Source of the DNA: Holdemania massiliensis AP2
GTDB taxonomy: Bacteria; Bacillota_I; Bacilli_A; Erysipelotrichales; Erysipelotrichaceae
Assembly: GCF_000327285.1 (NCBI RefSeq)
Contig: NZ_HE998567.1
Location: 245,136-309,135, forward strand
Direction: 5' to 3'
Length of the DNA: 64,000 nt
The notes beneath the pieces are model-generated. The model was not told the DNA's origin. It ran no database searches and was given only the letters and a program-made list of their open reading frames with translations. The position numbers were made by a program, and so were the translations under genes. Shown here in pieces: positions 51,663 through 58,767 of this stretch; within the stretch, counting starts at the first letter, position 1, and each line of letters opens with the position of its first letter.

Positions 51663-52358
51663 TCAGGCTCTCATCGCGGCCTTTTCTTCAACCTGCACGA
51701 TTTCCTGCATGCGCCGATACCGCCGTTCTGCTAAGTCACGGATTGCTTCCTGATCGCTGAGAAAATCCAGAGTCTGCTGAAGCACTTTGAAAATCGGATC
51801 CTGGCTGAATAAAGCTTTTATGATGGAAGAGAGGGTGTGCGGCCGGGCTTCTTTGATGAACCATCGCCATTGATCTTCTTGAGAAAGCGGAAGTTCAAAG
51901 TGTTCTTCTTCCGTGGGAAGCGGAATGATGACCATGGATATTTTATCTTCAAAGGGCGTGATGAAGCCGAAATCTGATAAATGCAGCGTGCGGGAAGTCA
52001 TTTTTTTCGAATAGCTCGTTTTGCTTTGAACAAAGGAAACAGCGACAATCGGAGAGAGGTCTTCGATATTTTTAACGGCAGGAGACTGGGCAGCCATTAA
52101 TTCACAGGCAAGATCTTTTGTCCGCAATGTGGCAGTCCGCCAGGCAGTGACGGGCTGAGCTCCAAGAAATAGGGAATCGTTAACCCGAAGACCGATTCCG
52201 ATCGAATCTTTGGATTCGAGAGTTTCCGAATCGATAGAAAAAACCAGGGCTGGACTTTCCGCTTTGCCCAGGGCATGGGGCAGGCTGGTCATAACCAGCT
52301 TAAAAACTAGATCATTTGTGAATGTAAAGTACTCGTTGAGCAGCAGTTGTTGCATCAT
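51663..52358 (-). CDS. Rpn/PD-(D/E)XK-like protein, paralogue 2
   Basis: A 231-residue paralogue of the next gene downstream, with the same LNEYFTFTNDLVFKLVM start, WFIKEARPH segment and C-terminal RYRRMQEIVQVEEKAAMRA. The two share blocks of near-identity at the C-terminus at DNA level too. The match to Rpn/TIGR01784-type nucleases is by pattern only. The 52359-52554 gap upstream is AT-rich with no clear promoter. Confidence 0.6.
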   Translation of the reverse strand: MMQQLLLNEYFTFTNDLVFKLVMTSLPHALGKAESPALVFSIDSETLESKDSIGIGLRVNDSLFLGAQPVTAWRTATLRTKDLACELMAAQSPAVKNIEDLSPIVAVSFVQSKTSYSKKMTSRTLHLSDFGFITPFEDKISMVIIPLPTEEEHFELPLSQEDQWRWFIKEARPHTLSSIIKALFSQDPIFKVLQQTLDFLSDQEAIRDLAERRYRRMQEIVQVEEKAAMRA

Positions 52359-52554
52359 TGTTCCTCGCTTTCTACTTTAATATTGCAAATTTTTCCAAAA
52401 AGCCCCGCGAAAAAACAAAAAAAGTTGAATTTCTTCCCCGAAAAAAGTGTTTGCCTCTGAAATATTTTACATTTTAGTGAGAAATTCAATGGATAATGAA
52501 TTATAAATATCGAACATAGATTGGTAAATCAGGGGTGAAAGAAGAGTTTCCATA

Positions 52555-52585
52555 TAAAAAAACCTTCCGCTATTAACGGAAGGCT
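52555..52585 (-). terminator. Terminator of htrA
   Basis: CCTTCCG (52563-52569) and CGGAAGG (52577-52583) pair; on the minus strand the hairpin runs into TTTTTTT. Confidence 0.85.
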
Positions 52586-52607
52586 GATTCAGCTGCAGAA
52601 ATTAATT

Positions 52608-53954
52608 TTAGTTTAACGGAACTTCCGGATTGGATTGTGTTGCGCCGTTTTGATTCTGCGGTACAGTCGTATTTTTCTTTTCCTGCAGTGTCAAAGAGAC
52701 AGTAACGGTGGAGCCATTGCGGCTGACCATAATGTCTACGGTATCTCCGACTGAGTAATTGTCCAGGGCCACGCTGAGGTCCGCAAAAGTCTCTACGACC
52801 TGATTGTTGAGGGAGATGATTCGATCACCGGCCTGCAAACCAGCTTTTTCTGCAGAGCTACCGCTCTCGACATCCGTGATGTAAACCCCCAGGCTGTTGA
52901 CTCCGTACTGCATTGCGGTCTGCGCATTTTCAATACTCAAGACCGTCACGCCCATCGCCGGCCGGCCTGTTACGTAACCGTTAGCAATCAGTTCCTGGGC
53001 GATCTTGCTGACAAGATTGGAAGGAATCGCAAAGCCTAAACCTTCGACGTCGCTGCCGCTGGATTTGGCTACAACCATGCCGATCAGTTCACCGCGGGAA
53101 TTGAACAGTCCGCCTCCGGAGTTGCCCGGATTGATCGCAGCATTGGTCTGCAATAACGTCATCTGCTGGTTATCTAAGGTAATCGAGCGGTCTTTGGCAC
53201 TGATGATGCCGTTGGTCACAGTGCCGCCCAATTCACCTAACGGATTGCCGATAGCGACAGCGGTTTCTCCGACATTCAGATTGTCGGAATCACCGAAGGT
53301 AACCGGCGTCAGGCCGCTGGCATTGATCTTCAGCACGGCAACATCGGTCTTGCTGTCCGTGCCGACTAAAACGGCATCATACGTTGTTCCATCACTGGTG
53401 CGAACCTGAATCGTTGAAGCACCGTCGATGACATGGTTGTTGGTGATCAGATAGCCGTCTTCGGAGATGATGACGCCGCTGCCGGCTCCGGTTTGAACAT
53501 ACTGCTGCAGAAAGCTGCTGTTGGTCACTTTTTCAGTTTTAATCTCAACAACGCTTTGCTGATTTAAAGCAGCTACCTGTTCCACGCTCATTTCACTGCC
53601 GGCGGCAACGGGCTGAACTTCAACTTTACTGCCGGTCGAACGGTACAACGTTGTGGAGGAATTGTTCATTTGATTGGCTAACAGTCCGCCGCCAAAACCA
53701 ATGCTGCCTGCCAACAGGCCGCAGCAGAGAAATCCGGTGACCATCGTTCGCTTCATGGATTTACGCTGTTTAGCCAGCTCTTTGAGCACAGGATCCGGTT
53801 CCGGCTGAACATGGACATGGGCGTAGCTTTCGTGTTCTTTGGTTTCAGCATGGGCATTGGCGCTTCTATTTTCCTGTGAGGCAGCGGTCATGCCGGCTTC
53901 ATGTTCACAGTGGTTTTCTTCTGGGATTGGATTTTCATGATTTTCATTCATCAT
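52608..53954 (-). CDS. htrA: HtrA/DegP-like membrane-anchored serine protease
   Basis: A 448-residue S1C protease. A 65-residue cytoplasmic tail rich in Glu/His precedes one membrane helix (about 70-93). The trypsin-like domain follows with the triad His174 (TNNHV), Asp204 (KTDVAV) and Ser279 (NPGNSGGG), then one PDZ domain (about 335-425) and a disordered Asn/Gln/Pro tail. It degrades or refolds misfolded proteins outside the membrane. The start is the ATG at 53954 (AGAGGTG just upstream). Confidence 0.94.
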   Translation of the reverse strand: MMNENHENPIPEENHCEHEAGMTAASQENRSANAHAETKEHESYAHVHVQPEPDPVLKELAKQRKSMKRTMVTGFLCCGLLAGSIGFGGGLLANQMNNSSTTLYRSTGSKVEVQPVAAGSEMSVEQVAALNQQSVVEIKTEKVTNSSFLQQYVQTGAGSGVIISEDGYLITNNHVIDGASTIQVRTSDGTTYDAVLVGTDSKTDVAVLKINASGLTPVTFGDSDNLNVGETAVAIGNPLGELGGTVTNGIISAKDRSITLDNQQMTLLQTNAAINPGNSGGGLFNSRGELIGMVVAKSSGSDVEGLGFAIPSNLVSKIAQELIANGYVTGRPAMGVTVLSIENAQTAMQYGVNSLGVYITDVESGSSAEKAGLQAGDRIISLNNQVVETFADLSVALDNYSVGDTVDIMVSRNGSTVTVSLTLQEKKNTTVPQNQNGATQSNPEVPLN

Positions 53955-53978
53955 TAACACACCTCTTTCTTTTTACGA

Positions 53979-54037
53979 GTCTTATTCTAAACTGGCGATG
54001 TGACTTCATATTGACTGAAACATGAAGGTTATGTGAA
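53979..54037 (-). promoter_or_regulatory. htrA promoter region with direct repeats
   Basis: On the minus strand TTCACA (54032-54037) and TTCATG (54021-54026) are spaced 11 bp apart, the spacing of an OmpR-type response-regulator site. A -10-like TAGAAT follows nearer the gene. HtrA in Bacillus is controlled by the CssRS two-component system, so such control is plausible here. Confidence 0.4.
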
Positions 54038-54125
54038 GGCTTGGGAAAACTGATGTTCACGCTGGCAGAAACTGGAGAATTCTGCTGCTCTGTGCATGGA
54101 TTCGAATTTAAAATTAGGCGATAAA

Positions 54126-54148
54126 GAAAAAGAAGTCCGGACTTTGAG
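54126..54148 (-). terminator. Weak terminator after the spoIVA remnant
   Basis: AAGTCCGGACTT (54133-54144) can form a small hairpin, followed on the minus strand by CTTTTTCTTT. It may be the original spoIVA terminator. Confidence 0.4.
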
Positions 54149-54373
54149 CTTCCTTTTTAACGAAGGGAAAATCAGAGAACAATGGCGATGACGTTGCCTT
54201 TGCCGCGGTTGATCAGCTTTGTCAGAATTCCCTGCAGCCGCACCCGTGCTGTTTCCGGAATCATGGACAGTTTAGAGTTTATGTCGTCCTTGATGATATT
54301 CGCCAGTTTGCGGCCGAAAATATCGGATTCCCAGATCTCCTGCGGAGCGCTTTCCTGAGCACGAAGCGGATAG
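54149..54373. repeat. Direct repeat copy A of the spoIVA 3' end
   Basis: About 225 bp that match 55705-55929 in the same orientation, with roughly 14 differences by hand alignment (about 94% identity). Homology starts at CTTCCTTTTTAACGAAGGGA and ends at about CACGAAGC. Confidence 0.9.
54172..54373 (-). pseudogene. Remnant of the spoIVA 3' end
   Basis: Encodes only the last 67 or so residues of SpoIVA (IWESDIFGRKLANIIKDD... to the same stop), with six or so amino-acid changes from the full gene at 55728. The reading frame is intact to the stop but has no start, N-terminal domain or ribosome site; upstream the sequence switches to unrelated AT-rich DNA. A 71-codon reading frame (54172-54387) covers it by chance. 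It is best read as the displaced original 3' end of spoIVA. Confidence 0.85.
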
Positions 54374-54454
54374 TTTGAAGTAGTCAAAGATAGAATGCTT
54401 TTATTTCACACAGAGGGGCAGAACAGAAAAGAAAAAACTTTTCAGGAAGAATTC

Positions 54455-54482
54455 TTGATAACTGATTTTAAATCTGTATAAT
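54455..54482 (+). promoter_or_regulatory. Promoter of the abiF-type RNA and gene
   Basis: TTGATA (54455-54460), 16-nt spacer, TATAAT (54477-54482). Transcription should start near 54489. Confidence 0.7.
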
Positions 54483-54488
54483 AAAAGT

Positions 54489-54540
54489 AACAGATCCCAC
54501 TACGCCTCTGGTCTTCATGCGCAACCCGGTGGGACTTTTT
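54489..54540 (+). ncRNA. Small structured RNA upstream of the Abi gene (abiF-motif-like)
   Basis: A roughly 50-nt RNA with an outer stem TCCCAC (54495-54500)/GTGGGA (54529-54534), an inner stem CGC (54503-54505)/GCG (54519-54521) and a possible pseudoknot GGT (54510-54512)/ACC (54524-54526). The outer stem is followed by CTTTTT, so it doubles as a terminator. A structured RNA motif called abiF is known upstream of genes for AbiF proteins; I match it from memory of arrangement, not by alignment. Confidence 0.65.
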
Positions 54541-54557
54541 CATTTATGGGAGGTTTT

Positions 54558-55466
54558 ATGTATCAATATCCGAAACAAATATTAACGATAACGCAGCAGG
54601 TACAATCATATATTAATGCTGGGATGACGATTACTTCTTATAAAGATGTTGAAGAAGCATTAAAGTCTATTGGGTTTTATCGTTTACGAGGGTATTCGTT
54701 TCACTTGTATGATAATTCTACGAAAAAGTATGTTCCTGGAACTAAGTTTGATGACATTCTAAAGTTGTATCAGTATGATCAAGAAATATCGATTTTGATT
54801 TTTTCGATGATTTCGAAGATTGAAGTTGCTTTGAGGGTACGGTTGGTTGAAGCCTTACTTGTGCATGGAGACGCATTGATTTTGCAGGATTCGTCGATCT
54901 TTAAAGAAAAAAAGATGTATTGGCAAAACATGTCTGCAATAGCGTCAGAGATTGCCCGGTCTAATGATGTATTCATTAGACATAATTTTGATAAACATGA
55001 AGGTGAGGTGCCTGTATGGGCAAGGGTAGAAGTTCTTTCATTTGGAACTTTATCGAAGATAATTAAGAACTTAAAAACAGGCCCAGGAAGTGTATATTCA
55101 ATATTAGCAGCTAATTACCAGTACATCTCAAAAAAAGGAAATGTGGTAACTCCCTCACAAAAAATGTTTGCTTCATGGGTACAGGGAGTCTCTGTATTAC
55201 GTAATATGTGTGCTCATAATTCCAGAATATATAATAGAACAATACATACTACGCCTGAAATTTTAGATGCAGATAAGATTACGCCACCGCCTTTGCATAA
55301 TGGATTGTATCAAATTTTATTGGCAATGAAATATCTGAGATCATCAAATAAAGAATGGACAGAATTTGCAGAAGAAGTTGATAAGCTGATTCAAAACAAT
55401 AACAGCGTAATTAATCTTGCAGCTATGAATCTGCCGATAGATTGGAAAGCCCATATGAGTGTTTAG
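54558..55466 (+). CDS. AbiF/AbiD-family abortive infection protein (Abi_2)
   Basis: A 302-residue protein of the Abi_2 (AbiD/AbiF) family: N-terminal KQILTITQQVQSYINAGMTI and LKSIGFYRLRGYSFHLYD, and a HEPN-type motif Arg215-x4-His220 (RNMCAHNSRIYN), usual for RNases. It should act as a phage-defence toxin or RNA-guided effector inside the cell. Start ATG 54558 has GGAGG at 54549-54553; ATG 54546 is upstream of that site. The DNA is clearly more AT-rich than its surroundings, a mark of transfer. The small RNA just upstream may restrain or guide it. Confidence 0.88.
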   Translation: MYQYPKQILTITQQVQSYINAGMTITSYKDVEEALKSIGFYRLRGYSFHLYDNSTKKYVPGTKFDDILKLYQYDQEISILIFSMISKIEVALRVRLVEALLVHGDALILQDSSIFKEKKMYWQNMSAIASEIARSNDVFIRHNFDKHEGEVPVWARVEVLSFGTLSKIIKNLKTGPGSVYSILAANYQYISKKGNVVTPSQKMFASWVQGVSVLRNMCAHNSRIYNRTIHTTPEILDADKITPPPLHNGLYQILLAMKYLRSSNKEWTEFAEEVDKLIQNNNSVINLAAMNLPIDWKAHMSV

Positions 55467-55498
55467 AATTCGTTATGATGCATAGACTATTTAAGTAG

Positions 55499-55532
55499 AC
55501 CTAATCAAGCATATTTGCTCAAATCGATTAGG
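55499..55532 (+). terminator. First hairpin after the Abi gene
   Basis: ACCTAATC... CCTAATC (55500-55506) pairs with GATTAGG (55526-55532); CTTTT follows. Weak terminator. Confidence 0.5.
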
Positions 55533-55538
55533 CTTTTG

Positions 55539-55572
55539 GCGAAGTGTTACGATATGCACTTCGTCATTTTTA
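55539..55572 (+). terminator. Second hairpin, likely main Abi terminator
   Basis: CGAAGTG (55540-55546) pairs with CACTTCG (55557-55563), then TCATTTTTATT. Confidence 0.65.
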
Positions 55573-55631
55573 TTATATCAGATAGCAGAAAGAGAATTAT
55601 TCTACGTTTGCTTTTCTTTCTCATTAGAAAA

Positions 55632-55688
55632 GATCCCTCCTTTCCATACAACGTTTTATTGATTCCCGTTGTCTATGAAAGAGGGATC
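55632..55688 (-). terminator. Large hairpin between the island and spoIVA
   Basis: GATCCCTC-c-TTTC (55632-55644) pairs with GAAA-GAGGGATC (55677-55688), and inside it ACAACG (55648-55653) pairs with CGTTGT (55667-55672). On the minus strand TTTTCT follows, so it can terminate spoIVA. It also marks the boundary of the insert. Confidence 0.6.
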
Positions 55689-55704
55689 ATATTCTTAGAT
55701 TAAA

Positions 55705-55929
55705 CTTCCTTTTTAACGAAGGGAAGATCAGAGAACGATGGCGATGACGTTGCCTTTACCGCGATTGATCAGCTTTGTCAGAATTCCCTGCAGCCGCACC
55801 CGTGCTGTTTCCGGAATCATGGACAGTTTAGAGTTCATGCCGTCCTTAATGATATCCGCCAGTTTGCGGCCGAAAATATCGGATTCCCAGATTGCCTGCG
55901 GATCGCTTTCCTGATCACGAAGCAGGTAG
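55705..55929. repeat. Direct repeat copy B of the spoIVA 3' end
   Basis: This copy completes the intact spoIVA gene. Copy A (54149-54373) lies about 1.56 kb away on the far side of the Abi gene, in the same orientation. Confidence 0.9.
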
Positions 55930-57206
55930 CTGACCAATTCCTCACTCTGTTCCTTTGAGCCGATAATCGGTTCAAACGTGCTTTCCACATCGACTTTAAT
56001 CATGTGAATGGAAGGGGCAACCGCTTTGATTCTTACGCCGTAGCGTCCGCCTTGCTTGACAATTTCCGGAGTGGAAAGCTGAATATCGTGAAGCGAAGCG
56101 GAGGCAAAACCATAGCCGGTCTGCTTGACCATCTTCAAGGCGCTGCTGATGGCGTCATATTCGCGCTTGGCCTCCGCAAATTCCTGCATCAGCTGCATCA
56201 GCTGAGCTTTATCTGTAATATCCTGTCCGATAATTTCCTTTAAGACCTGATTGTACAGACCGCTTTTGACTTCCAGATCAACGACAGCAACGCCTTTTCC
56301 GGTATCCACCGTCGCCAGATTGGCCTTTTCAACATATTCATTCTCATTGAGAATATCGACAATGCCTTCGACTTCACGCAGTTTGGTGATCGCCTTCATG
56401 CTTTCTTCGATCGAACTGTTGACGCTTTGTTTCAGCCAGTGTTCGTCGGTTAAGACGGAAACCCATTTCGGCATCTGAACGTTGATTTCAGAAACTGGGA
56501 ATTCATATAGCGCTTCCCGCAGCAGGACGTGAATATCGTTTTCATCCAGCCGGTTGACCGCCATCGCTAAAACGGGAACTGCGGTTTTTTCCTTTAATTT
56601 GTCGACGACGCTTCGGCATTGAATGGATGCCGGATCTTTTGAGTTGACAATAATGATAAACGGTTTGCCGATCTGTGTTAATTCCTCGATGACTTCCGTT
56701 TCTGCTTCGATATACGATTCGCGCGGCAGATCAGCGATTGAACCGTCGGTCGTGATGACAATACCGATCGTGGAATGATCCTGGATGACTTTCTGTGTAC
56801 CGGTTTTGGCTGCTTCATTAAAGGGGATCGCCTCATCATACCAAGGTGTCCGCACCATCCGCATGCCGTTTTCATCTTTATAGCCTTTGGCTTCCGGAAT
56901 GACAAAACCAACGCAGTCGACAAGCCGGACCTTGACCGTAAAGCCGTCGTCAAAAGCGATTGTCGCGGCGTTGTTCGGAACAAATTTTGGCTCGGTTGTC
57001 ATGATCGTCTTGCCTTCTCCAGACTGCGGGAGTTCATCAATCATCCGTCCTTTTTCGTATTCATCTTCGACATACGGAATGACGGCCTGTTCCATGAACT
57101 TTTTGATGAAAGTGGATTTGCCTACCCGTACTGGTCCGACAATGCCTAAATATATATCGCCGCCAGTTCTTTCACCGATGTTTTTCAAAATTTCTGTCGT
57201 TTCCAT
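55728..57206 (-). CDS. spoIVA: Stage IV sporulation protein A
   Basis: A 492-residue SpoIVA, the ATPase that polymerises on the forespore surface as the base of the spore coat. The Walker A motif is GPVRVGKST (residues 24-32), the switch region LVDCVGFVIPEAKGY is present and the C-terminal polymer-anchoring part (ESDIFGRKLADIIKDGMNSKL...GNVIAIVL) is complete. GGGAGG lies 7 nt before ATG 57206. A sigma-E-like promoter sits just upstream. Its last 67 codons lie in a direct repeat whose other copy is stranded beyond an Abi gene. Confidence 0.97.
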   Translation of the reverse strand: METTEILKNIGERTGGDIYLGIVGPVRVGKSTFIKKFMEQAVIPYVEDEYEKGRMIDELPQSGEGKTIMTTEPKFVPNNAATIAFDDGFTVKVRLVDCVGFVIPEAKGYKDENGMRMVRTPWYDEAIPFNEAAKTGTQKVIQDHSTIGIVITTDGSIADLPRESYIEAETEVIEELTQIGKPFIIIVNSKDPASIQCRSVVDKLKEKTAVPVLAMAVNRLDENDIHVLLREALYEFPVSEINVQMPKWVSVLTDEHWLKQSVNSSIEESMKAITKLREVEGIVDILNENEYVEKANLATVDTGKGVAVVDLEVKSGLYNQVLKEIIGQDITDKAQLMQLMQEFAEAKREYDAISSALKMVKQTGYGFASASLHDIQLSTPEIVKQGGRYGVRIKAVAPSIHMIKVDVESTFEPIIGSKEQSEELVSYLLRDQESDPQAIWESDIFGRKLADIIKDGMNSKLSMIPETARVRLQGILTKLINRGKGNVIAIVL

Positions 57207-57229
57207 AACTTCCTCCCTTAGCTATTTGA

Positions 57230-57256
57230 AGTGTATGAATTTGCCTGAGCCTCTAT
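57230..57256 (-). promoter_or_regulatory. Sigma-E-like promoter of spoIVA
   Basis: On the minus strand, CATACACT (57230-57237) matches the sigma-E -10 (CATACANT), and ATA (57254-57256) lies 16 nt upstream, where sigma-E expects its -35 core. The leader would be about 16 nt. SpoIVA is a classic sigma-E gene. Confidence 0.7.
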
Positions 57257-57386
57257 GCCAGCCCAAGGTGAAAAATAAGCAGAAATGCGTCTGTTGAGGG
57301 GGACAGAGATAAAAACTGAATGCTTGGAATCTGCCGCAAAGACAAAAGAAGTCCAAAAATAAAGGAAAGGTCAGCAGGAAAAAGAC

Positions 57387-57415
57387 AAAAAAAACAATCC
57401 GAAGAACTGCGGACT
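57387..57415 (-). terminator. Terminator of the marR operon
   Basis: AATCCG (57396-57401) and CGGACT (57410-57415) pair; the minus strand continues into eight T. No gene is supported in 57257-57386. Confidence 0.6.
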
Positions 57416-57468
57416 GTCTTTTTGTTTAAGCTTTGCTTTTTGTTTTATGCAGAAATGAAGCAGCGCTG

Positions 57469-57762
57469 TTATTTAATTTCGCGTTCCGTGTATTCCGCGT
57501 CGATCACATCTTTTTCATCAACATGCGGACGGCTTTGCGAGGTTTGCGAGTAGGCGGAATCCTGCTGCTGTTGCTGCTGATAGTAATCTTGTTGCTGCTG
57601 CTGGGCTTTGTAGAAAGCTTCACGCTGCTTTTTATTGCGGTAAATAAACCAAGCGATGATGCCGACCCATAACAGAAGTCCGACTAGGGGATAGGCATAA
57701 AGCAGCGGCGAAAGAAACTGCAGAATCATTAATAGAATGAAAAAGTATACAATTGATCCCAT
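57469..57762 (-). CDS. Small glutamine-rich membrane protein
   Basis: A 97-residue protein. Residues 1-41 hold two hydrophobic segments (IVYFFILLMILQFLSPLLYA and PLVGLLLWVGIIAWFIY). A cytoplasmic tail follows with two glutamine runs (QQQQQDYYQQQQQQ) and an acidic end. It lies 8 bp after the zinc-ribbon gene and is the last gene of the marR unit. The CAG/CAA repeat may vary in length between strains. Function unknown. Confidence 0.7.
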   Translation of the reverse strand: MGSIVYFFILLMILQFLSPLLYAYPLVGLLLWVGIIAWFIYRNKKQREAFYKAQQQQQDYYQQQQQQDSAYSQTSQSRPHVDEKDVIDAEYTEREIK

Positions 57763-57770
57763 ACTTTGCC

Positions 57771-58178
57771 CTACGACTTTCTCTCAAAGGTGCTCTTGCA
57801 GCGCGGACAGGTAATTTCAATCTTGCCGTGTCCCCGCGGCACGCGGACGGTCTGATGGCAATGCGGACAGCTGAAATATTTGTGCTCCTTATCACTGGCG
57901 TTTTTCTTGATCAGCGAGAAGCGGGAACGAACTGGCCGGGTCAGTTCCATGTATTTGATGTTTTCCTTCTGGCGTTTCCAGATGTTGCGGGAAAGGGTGC
58001 GGAACAGGGAGAGGAAAATCAAAGCATCGGCCAGCAAATTCACAAAGGGACTGCGCAGCGTCAGCATGTTGATCAGCATGACGGCGATCGCCGCGAACAA
58101 CAGAAAATTGTTCAGCGAATCTGTTCCATAACGTCCGGCCATAAACCGGTAAAGCGAGTTTTTGATCTTATCAAGCAT
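57771..58178 (-). CDS. Membrane protein with C-terminal zinc ribbon
   Basis: A 135-residue protein. Two hydrophobic segments (LNNFLLFAAIAVMLINML and FVNLLADALIFLSLFRTL) precede a linker and a zinc ribbon with FSCPHCHQTVRVPRG and ITCPRCKSTF. The start ATG 58178 follows AGGAGAATA, and it overlaps the marR stop by 8 bp. The ribbon suggests nucleic-acid or protein binding near the membrane. No known function. Confidence 0.8.
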   Translation of the reverse strand: MLDKIKNSLYRFMAGRYGTDSLNNFLLFAAIAVMLINMLTLRSPFVNLLADALIFLSLFRTLSRNIWKRQKENIKYMELTRPVRSRFSLIKKNASDKEHKYFSCPHCHQTVRVPRGHGKIEITCPRCKSTFERKS

Positions 58179-58626
58179 GGTTAGTATTCTCCTTATAATG
58201 AAGCTTGCGCATGATCTGCGTGATATCCTGAAAGCTGTGGTGCAGCGTAGCCAGCTCATCTTCGCTCAGCTGCGCGAAATACGGGGTCAAATGGCGAATC
58301 TGCTTCTCTTTATATTCCTGCAGAATCACGCTGCCTTGGGAACTGATTGAAATCAGAATGCTGCGGCGGTTGCTGGGATTGGGCTTGCGGGCTACGATCC
58401 CCCGTGTGACTAAACCGTCAATCAGCTTGGACAGCTGCTGTTTGGAAATCAGCGTCTGCCGGCAGCAGTCGGCGAGCGTCATTTCACCGCGGCACTGCAG
58501 GGTAAACAATACATATAATTGAACAGGGCTGAAATTCTCATTCTGCGCGATTCCCATGGAACGGTTGAGCATCAGCGGCTGCAGATCAAACAAATCTTCC
58601 AATACGATGCGAATAGCTTCTTCCAT
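58171..58626 (-). CDS. MarR-family transcriptional regulator
   Basis: A 151-residue MarR regulator with a winged helix (NFSPVQLYVLFTLQCRGEMTLADCCRQTLISKQQLSKLIDGL) and the wing segment VARKPNPSNRRSILISISSQG. Start ATG 58626 has GAGGTG 7 nt upstream. A perfect palindrome overlaps its promoter, so it is probably self-repressing and also controls the two membrane genes behind it. The inducing ligand is unknown. Confidence 0.9.
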   Translation of the reverse strand: MEEAIRIVLEDLFDLQPLMLNRSMGIAQNENFSPVQLYVLFTLQCRGEMTLADCCRQTLISKQQLSKLIDGLVTRGIVARKPNPSNRRSILISISSQGSVILQEYKEKQIRHLTPYFAQLSEDELATLHHSFQDITQIMRKLHYKENTNHA

Positions 58627-58647
58627 CTTTATCACCTCATGCAAACT

Positions 58648-58687
58648 ATTATACAGAATTTCGCAATCTTGTAAACACGTGTTTACA
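58648..58687 (-). promoter_or_regulatory. marR promoter with perfect palindromic operator
   Basis: Minus strand: TTTACA (58670-58675), 16-nt spacer, TATAAT (58648-58653). The 18-bp perfect palindrome TGTAAACACGTGTTTACA (58670-58687) covers the -35, so bound MarR would block the polymerase. Confidence 0.75.
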
Positions 58688-58690
58688 GAC

Positions 58691-58730
58691 TTCACATGAT
58701 TTCACATGAAATCTTCACAGGATCTTCACG
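58691..58730 (+). repeat. Four TTCAC-type repeats upstream of marR
   Basis: TTCACA at 58691, 58701 and 58714 and TTCACG at 58725, spaced 10-13 bp, so on one face of the DNA helix. The pattern resembles a tandem response-regulator site and the TTCACA/TTCATG pair before htrA. Confidence 0.45.
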
Positions 58731-58741
58731 TTAAGCCAACA

Positions 58742-58767
58742 GAAAAGCCGTCAAAGCTGGCGGCTAA
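58742..58767 (-). terminator. Terminator of the second degV gene
   Basis: AGCCG (58746-58750) and CGGCT (58761-58765) with partial inner pairing; minus strand ends in TTTTC. Overlaps the degV stop. Confidence 0.55.

Noticed and set aside
55515-55703. 62-codon reading frame after the Abi gene
   Set aside because: It runs through two or three hairpins and a terminator and lacks a ribosome site; the peptide looks random.
57320-57553. 77-codon frame between spoIVA and the marR operon
   Set aside because: It crosses a terminator hairpin and runs against the Q-rich gene; no ribosome site.
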